Below the pieces are notes generated by a model. The model was not told where the DNA came from and did no database searches. It was given only the letters and a program-made list of their open reading frames with translations. This document shows positions 59,884-64,000 of a DNA stretch of 64,000 nt, one piece after another. The DNA lies in contig DDWT01000025.1 of NCBI GenBank assembly GCA_002347365.1, forward strand, positions 42,723 through 106,722. Reading direction: 5' to 3'. Every line of letters begins with the position of its first letter. The first letter of the stretch is position 1. The translations under genes and the position numbers were made by a program. This DNA is from Actinobacteria bacterium UBA2279 (GTDB taxonomy: Bacteria; Actinomycetota; Coriobacteriia; Anaerosomatales; Anaerosomataceae).

Positions 59884-60471
59884 ATGTCCGGAGAGAATGC
59901 GTCGTTACGCCAGCGTGTAGGACTCGTGGCCGAGATCGGCCTCAGCGTCGCGCTATCGGTCGTGCTAGGGATGCTGAAGGTCTGGCAGATGCCTCAGGGG
60001 GGTGATATATCCCTGGCGATGTTGCCTCTCATCATCCTCGCACTGCGCCGGGGGGTAGGCCCCGGACTGGTCGCGGGTGCGCTCTACGGCGTGCTCGACG
60101 CATCGCTGAACCCCTTCATCGTGCACTGGGCCCAGTACATCCTCGACTACCCCCTGGCGTACGCTCTCGTGGGGCTCTCGGGAGTGGTAGCCCGCTCACT
60201 CCGCGCACAGACCGCGGATCCCACCCGTATCGTTCGGCTCATCATCACAGGTGCGGCGATCGGCGCGACGGCACGGTATGTGGCCCACACTCTGTCGGGG
60301 GTCATCTTCTTCGCCGAGTATGCGGGCCCGGGCCAGCCGGTGCTGTTGTACTCGGCGGGGTACAACTCCTTCGTACTGCTGTCCGCGGTCGCGTGTGCAG
60401 CTGCGGCGACAGCCATCATCCCGGTGCTCTCGCGCGTCGTCCCGGTTGCGGAGGAGGCAACACCCTCATGA
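59884..60471 (+). CDS. thiT: ThiT-like energy-coupled thiamine transporter S component
   Basis: The 195-residue protein has about six hydrophobic helices and resembles the substrate-binding (S) subunits of ECF transporters of the ThiT/YuaJ type, including the helical segment with VWQMPQGGDISLAMLPL, where family members contact thiamine. The TPP riboswitch upstream and thiN downstream support thiamine as substrate. ATG 59884 is 5 bp after GGAG; GTG 59878 is an alternative. The ECF energising module must be encoded elsewhere. Confidence 0.88.
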   Translation: MSGENASLRQRVGLVAEIGLSVALSVVLGMLKVWQMPQGGDISLAMLPLIILALRRGVGPGLVAGALYGVLDASLNPFIVHWAQYILDYPLAYALVGLSGVVARSLRAQTADPTRIVRLIITGAAIGATARYVAHTLSGVIFFAEYAGPGQPVLLYSAGYNSFVLLSAVACAAAATAIIPVLSRVVPVAEEATPS

Positions 60472-61112
60472 AGGCGCTCATCGTTGGCGCAGCCCCGGTC
60501 ACAGGCTCCGAGAGCCTCCTGTGCGAACTCGCGGCGGAGTGCGACCTCGTCGTAGCTGCGGACGCTGCAGCGGAGTGGTGTGTTGCGGCAGGTGTGATGC
60601 CTTCGCTCGCAGTGGGCGATTTCGACTCGGCGGTCTCGGGTGCGCCGGACCGGCTGCGTTCGCGCGGTATCACGGTGGTTGAATTCCCCCCCGAGAAGGA
60701 TAGGACGGATCTCGACCTCGCAGTTACGATCGCATGCGATGCAGGGGCCACCGCGTTGGTCTTCACGGCATGTACTGCGGCGCGCATCGATCACACCCTC
60801 GCTGCTTTGGGCACCATGTCAGCACATGCGGACCTTTGTCCGGTCCTGCGCGAGCCGCACATGAGCGCCTGGGTGGTGTCACCTGCCGCTGAGATCCCGT
60901 TTGCGCTTTCACTGCCCATCGGGACCACGATTTCCGTCATTCCCATCGGTCAAGTCAGCGGCGTCACTCTGACGGGATTCAAGTACCCGCTCGACCAAGC
61001 CACACTCGAGCCGCTGTCCTCGCATGGGCTGAGCAACGTCACGGTCGACTCCCGGGTCACGGTCTCTGTCCGTTCGGGTACGTTGTTTGTGATGCAGGCA
61101 CGTGACGTGTAG
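60468..61112 (+). CDS. thiN: Thiamine diphosphokinase
   Basis: ThiN converts thiamine to thiamine diphosphate. From ATG 60468 (ATGA overlap with the transporter gene) the 214-residue protein has the N-terminal ATP/Mg site LAVGDFDSA, the EKDRTDLDLAV motif and ARIDHTLAAL, then a C-terminal beta domain. Together with the TPP riboswitch and the transporter gene it forms a thiamine salvage unit: import, then activation, with product feedback. Confidence 0.93.
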   Translation: MKALIVGAAPVTGSESLLCELAAECDLVVAADAAAEWCVAAGVMPSLAVGDFDSAVSGAPDRLRSRGITVVEFPPEKDRTDLDLAVTIACDAGATALVFTACTAARIDHTLAALGTMSAHADLCPVLREPHMSAWVVSPAAEIPFALSLPIGTTISVIPIGQVSGVTLTGFKYPLDQATLEPLSSHGLSNVTVDSRVTVSVRSGTLFVMQARDV

Positions 61113-61211
61113 ATGCCTTTTCCTGGCAGGGACTCTAGCTTCCCGTGTGAATTGCCGATACCTGCTCACAGCGGACCCGTCCGCACCAAGACCGGGGAAT
61201 GGCAGTAGGAT

Positions 61212-62957
61212 ATGTCGCAGCACACAGACAGCAGCACAACGGGGCATCGCTCCGTCGGCATGTACGTCGTCGGAGCGATAGCCATCCTTGGAGTTGCTCT
61301 GGCGGTGGGTCTATTGAGGTCTCCCACGGCCGGTATCGTCGCTGCCACCGCCACGTGTGTCATCGTCTGGCTCCTCATTCGTGCGATGCGACCTTCGCAA
61401 CACGAACTCTCCGCGCTTACGGAGATCGCACCCACCGTCGAACTCGACGTCCCACGCGTCCCGCCGACTCTCGAGTCGGATGTCGTCGTACGGACGCTGA
61501 TGGACGCGGTCAGTGCGACAGGTCGGCCTGTCGCGGGGCACTTGTGGCTCGAGGATCCTTCGAGCGGGACGTTGCGTCTCATCCACGCGGCGGGACCGAT
61601 GGCACCATCTTCACAGCCCGTGTCGCTCACCGACGACATCCTCGGCGCCGCCGTGCGTGACACTCAGGCGGTACTGGGACAGCTCGCCCGCGTCACGACG
61701 ATGGACCAGGAGCGTATCGTCTGGCGCTATGCAGTGCCGCTCAACGCAGGAGAGAGCCACGGCGTGGCAGCCGTCGATATCGAGTCACCTGTCGAGCCTG
61801 ATGGCGATCGCCTCGCCCGATTCACGGCCCCGGTGCGTGGTGCGCTTGCAGGCGCCCTTGCTGTCCACGTAGCCAGGACTGAGATGGATCTGGCGCGCAA
61901 TCTGGTTGAAGTCGCTCGTGATCTGAGTCGCGTTCTCGACCCCGACCAAGTGCTCGAGGCGACGATGGAGCGTGCGATCAAGCTGTGTGACGCTGCAACC
62001 GCGAGCATCATGCTGTTGGATGACACGGGTGAGCGCCTAGTCATCCGCACTGCGTATGGACTTCCGCCAGAGGTCGTCAACGACACGTCTATCGCCTCTG
62101 GTGAGGGCATCGCAGGATGGGTGCTTTCGACCGGTCAGCCGCTCTTGATCGAGGACCTGCCTGCACGGCAGCGCCCGGGCCGTCGGCACGGAGTGCGATC
62201 TGCCGTTTCGGTCCCGCTCGGCGATGACGACGGTATTCTCGGCGTGATCAACGTCGGTAGTCGCACGTTCCCTGCACGCTTCACAGACTCGCATCTGCGT
62301 GCCCTTGAGACGCTCGGCAGGCAATCGGCTGTAGCCTTGCGCAACGCACGGGCCGTGAACTCATCGCGTGACCTGTACTTCGACACACTCAGGGCGTTGT
62401 CGCTCGCACTCGAGACCAAGGACCCGTACGCAGGTGGCGGGACGGACCGAGTGATCGAGTATGTGAGCGCCATCGGTGAGGAGTTCGGGCTTGATGGTGA
62501 CCAGCAGGAGTCGCTACGTATCGCCGGACTGCTCCACGACATCGGCATGAGCATGGTAGGGGAGACGGTACTCACCGAGAGTCGTCCGCTCTCAACCGTG
62601 GAGCAGGCCCTGCTGAAGATGCACCCGCAGGTCGCGATGGAGATCTTGCAGCAGGCGCCGGCACTGCGAAACGTCGCGCCCATCGTGTACCACCACCACG
62701 AGTGGTTTGACGGCCATGGATACCTGGGCGGCCTCGCGGGTGAGGCGATTCCACTCGGCGCACGGATACTCTCAGTAGCTGACGCCTTCGTGGCGATGAC
62801 TTCGGACCGGCCGTATCGCTCGGCGATGACGACTGCCGAAGCGGTGGCCGAACTCAAGGACAAAGCAGGGACCCAGTTCGACCCCGCCGTTGTGAAGGTC
62901 CTTGCGGACATTCTGGGCGGGCGTACGAACCGGGTCCCCGAAGAACGGCGTCCCTAG
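61212..62957 (+). CDS. Membrane GAF/HD-GYP signalling protein
   Basis: The 581-residue protein has two adjacent membrane helices (about 17-35 and 40-58), a GAF-like region (about 90-225), a clearer second GAF domain (about 228-385, with ASIMLLDDTGERLVIRTAYG) and a C-terminal HD-GYP domain. The HD motif HDIG is at H442. The GYP signature reads HHHEWFDGHGYLGGLAGE, with Leu in place of Pro. Phosphodiesterase activity on cyclic di-GMP is plausible but the altered motif makes it less certain. It ends 12 bp before the IS element. Confidence 0.87.
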   Translation: MSQHTDSSTTGHRSVGMYVVGAIAILGVALAVGLLRSPTAGIVAATATCVIVWLLIRAMRPSQHELSALTEIAPTVELDVPRVPPTLESDVVVRTLMDAVSATGRPVAGHLWLEDPSSGTLRLIHAAGPMAPSSQPVSLTDDILGAAVRDTQAVLGQLARVTTMDQERIVWRYAVPLNAGESHGVAAVDIESPVEPDGDRLARFTAPVRGALAGALAVHVARTEMDLARNLVEVARDLSRVLDPDQVLEATMERAIKLCDAATASIMLLDDTGERLVIRTAYGLPPEVVNDTSIASGEGIAGWVLSTGQPLLIEDLPARQRPGRRHGVRSAVSVPLGDDDGILGVINVGSRTFPARFTDSHLRALETLGRQSAVALRNARAVNSSRDLYFDTLRALSLALETKDPYAGGGTDRVIEYVSAIGEEFGLDGDQQESLRIAGLLHDIGMSMVGETVLTESRPLSTVEQALLKMHPQVAMEILQQAPALRNVAPIVYHHHEWFDGHGYLGGLAGEAIPLGARILSVADAFVAMTSDRPYRSAMTTAEAVAELKDKAGTQFDPAVVKVLADILGGRTNRVPEERRP

Positions 62958-62963
62958 AGTCAA

Positions 62964-62969
62964 CTAGCT
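62964..62969. repeat. Left target-site duplication of the IS481 element
   Basis: ACTAGC directly precedes the left inverted repeat. ACTAG follows the right end at 63996-64000, where the window stops. The CTAG core fits the known NCTAGN preference of IS481. Confidence 0.75.
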
Positions 62970-62996
62970 GTAGTTCCCACATAGGTTGTTGACAGT
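62970..62996 (+). repeat. Left terminal inverted repeat of the IS481 element
   Basis: This begins TGTAGTTCCCAC and ends TTGTTGACAG. It pairs with the reverse complement of 63969-63995. Confidence 0.9.
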
Positions 62997-63057
62997 CGAG
63001 GACCCCGTCCTGAACGGTTGTTGGTGTCTAAGCCACAACTGAACAGGAGGGGTCCTC

Positions 63058-63972
63058 ATGTCGCATCCTAACGCGCGGTTGAACGTCCATGGTAGATTGC
63101 TTCTGGTCCACCGCATCGAATCCGGCTGGACAGTGAGCGCCGCCGCACATGCAGCCGGCATCTCCCGCCAGACCGCGGGAAAGTGGTTCAAGCGCTACGT
63201 GGAGTCCGGAAACGAAGGCCTCGTCGATGCGAGTTCACGTCCCCGGCGCACACGACCCGGGGTGCCGCTGCGTCGCTGCCGCAGGATCCTCAAGGCCCGG
63301 CTGCTCCTCAAGCGCGGACCGCACTTCCTGGCGTGGCGCCTCAAGATCGCCCGCTCCACGATCTACGCGGTCCTGCGGCGCTACGGGCTCTCGAGGCTGA
63401 AGAGCCGCCAACGCGAGCCTGTGATGCGCTACGAGTGGCCGGATCCAGGTGACATGGTCCATCTGGACGTGAAAAGGCTTGGACGTATCCCCGAAGGGGG
63501 AGGCTGGCGTGTACACGGACGGCCCGGGTATCGCAAGAAGGGCGGTGGCTGGGACTACGTGCACGTCGCGATCGACGACCACAGCCGCTTCGGCTACGCC
63601 GAAGTGCTGCCCGACGAGCGAGATGTCACGACCGTGGGCTTCGTCGGGCGCGCCTTGGACTTCTTCGAGTCTGCAGGCTTCACGACCAGGCGTATCCTCA
63701 CAGACAACGGCAGCAACTACCGCAGCAAGGCCTTTCTCGCAGACCTCGAACATCGGGGTATCCGCGCGCTCAAGACCCGACCCTACCATCCGCAGACCAA
63801 CGGCAAGGCGGAGGCCTTCGTCAAGATCGTCGCCAACGAGTGGGCGTACGGTGACACCTACCTCAGCAACGAAGAACGGACCGAGAGACTCGGCCCGTTC
63901 TTGAAGGAGTACAATCTGTTCCGTCCACATGGAGGCATCGGAGGCCGGCCACCGATCACGCGGCTCGGCTGA
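63058..63972 (+). CDS. IS481-family transposase
   Basis: The 304-residue protein has N-terminal helix-turn-helix sequence (SAAAHAAGISRQTAGKWFKR) and an integrase-fold catalytic core. The DDE residues are likely the Asp of VHLDVKRLG, the Asp of ILTDNGSNYRS and the Glu of NGKAEAFVK. A strong AGGAGGGG precedes ATG 63058. The frame is uninterrupted and runs into the start of the right inverted repeat, as is common in this family. Confidence 0.95.
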   Translation: MSHPNARLNVHGRLLLVHRIESGWTVSAAAHAAGISRQTAGKWFKRYVESGNEGLVDASSRPRRTRPGVPLRRCRRILKARLLLKRGPHFLAWRLKIARSTIYAVLRRYGLSRLKSRQREPVMRYEWPDPGDMVHLDVKRLGRIPEGGGWRVHGRPGYRKKGGGWDYVHVAIDDHSRFGYAEVLPDERDVTTVGFVGRALDFFESAGFTTRRILTDNGSNYRSKAFLADLEHRGIRALKTRPYHPQTNGKAEAFVKIVANEWAYGDTYLSNEERTERLGPFLKEYNLFRPHGGIGGRPPITRLG

Positions 63973-63995
63973 CAACAACGTCCGTGGGAACTACA
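63969..63995 (-). repeat. Right terminal inverted repeat of the IS481 element
   Basis: Its reverse complement begins TGTAGTTCCCAC and ends TTGTTGTCAG, matching the left end at 23 of 27 positions. It includes the last bases of the transposase gene. Confidence 0.9.
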
Positions 63996-64000
63996 ACTAG

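Larger units (their letters stand above)
62970..63995 (+). mobile_element. Intact IS481-family insertion sequence
   Basis: The 1026-bp element is bounded by 27-bp imperfect inverted repeats (62970-62996 and 63969-63995; outer sequence TGTAGTTCCCAC at both ends; 23 of 27 match). It encodes one complete transposase. The matching flanks and undamaged ends suggest a fairly recent insertion, just after the stop of the HD-GYP gene and without disrupting it. Confidence 0.92.

Overview
The window is GC-rich, gene-dense bacterial chromosome. It looks like a deep-branching member of the Actinomycetota, possibly Coriobacteriia or a relative; this is inferred from gene content, not proven. Supporting points are the Gram-positive type SOS box (CGAAC-N4-GTTCG), a DUF6504 gene next to a DnaE-type polymerase, a DEDDh exonuclease/GIY-YIG fusion, a DUF512 radical-SAM gene beside der, and frequent GTG starts with ATGA/GTGA overlaps. 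Housekeeping genes dominate. The only mobile element is an intact IS481-type insertion at the right edge.

Layout. From 1 to about 28.1 kb nearly everything is on the plus strand and tightly packed: a truncated M50 protease, trpS, scpA-scpB-rluB, a late cobalamin block (cobU-cobT-cobS-cobC-like), an aromatic amino acid block (hisC-like aminotransferase, aroF, tyrA, aroA), cmk-plsC-ispH, DUF512-der-plsY-gpsA-rpe, an FMN-riboswitch-led riboflavin operon (ribD-ribE-ribBA-ribH), and an operon with an unknown gene, mnmA, a PHP phosphatase, a Nif3-like protein, a C4 zinc-ribbon protein, rnhA and queD.

The stretch 28.06-29.16 kb has no convincing protein gene. It carries two copies of a 169-nt element, about 87% identical and 592 bp apart, on the minus strand. 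Each has closing complementary ends and its own promoter (TTGACC, 17 bp, TAGAGT). I read them as two paralogous structured noncoding RNAs that I cannot assign to a known family; this is the most notable feature of the window. A DtxR-type regulator with feoB and an HD-GYP sensor follow. Then comes a DNA repair cluster: an SOS-promoter-led DUF6504 gene and DnaE-type polymerase, dinB, nfo and a DEDDh/GIY-YIG nuclease.

From 41.5 to 49.2 kb lie an acidic protein of unknown function, a ChlI-ChlD fusion, and a minus-strand translation/RNA block (rnpB, glnS, tRNA-Glu, tRNA-Gln, gltX, psiE-like). The right part has a SAM-I riboswitch with metK, priA, def-fmt-rsmB, glpX, an FmdB-type zinc ribbon, a PASTA protein with a degenerate amidase domain, an M23 peptidase, a TPP riboswitch with a thiT-like transporter and thiN, a GAF/HD-GYP protein and the IS481 element. 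Three metabolite riboswitches (FMN, SAM, TPP) control the matching vitamin and methionine-cycle genes. No rRNA, CRISPR array or prophage is visible.
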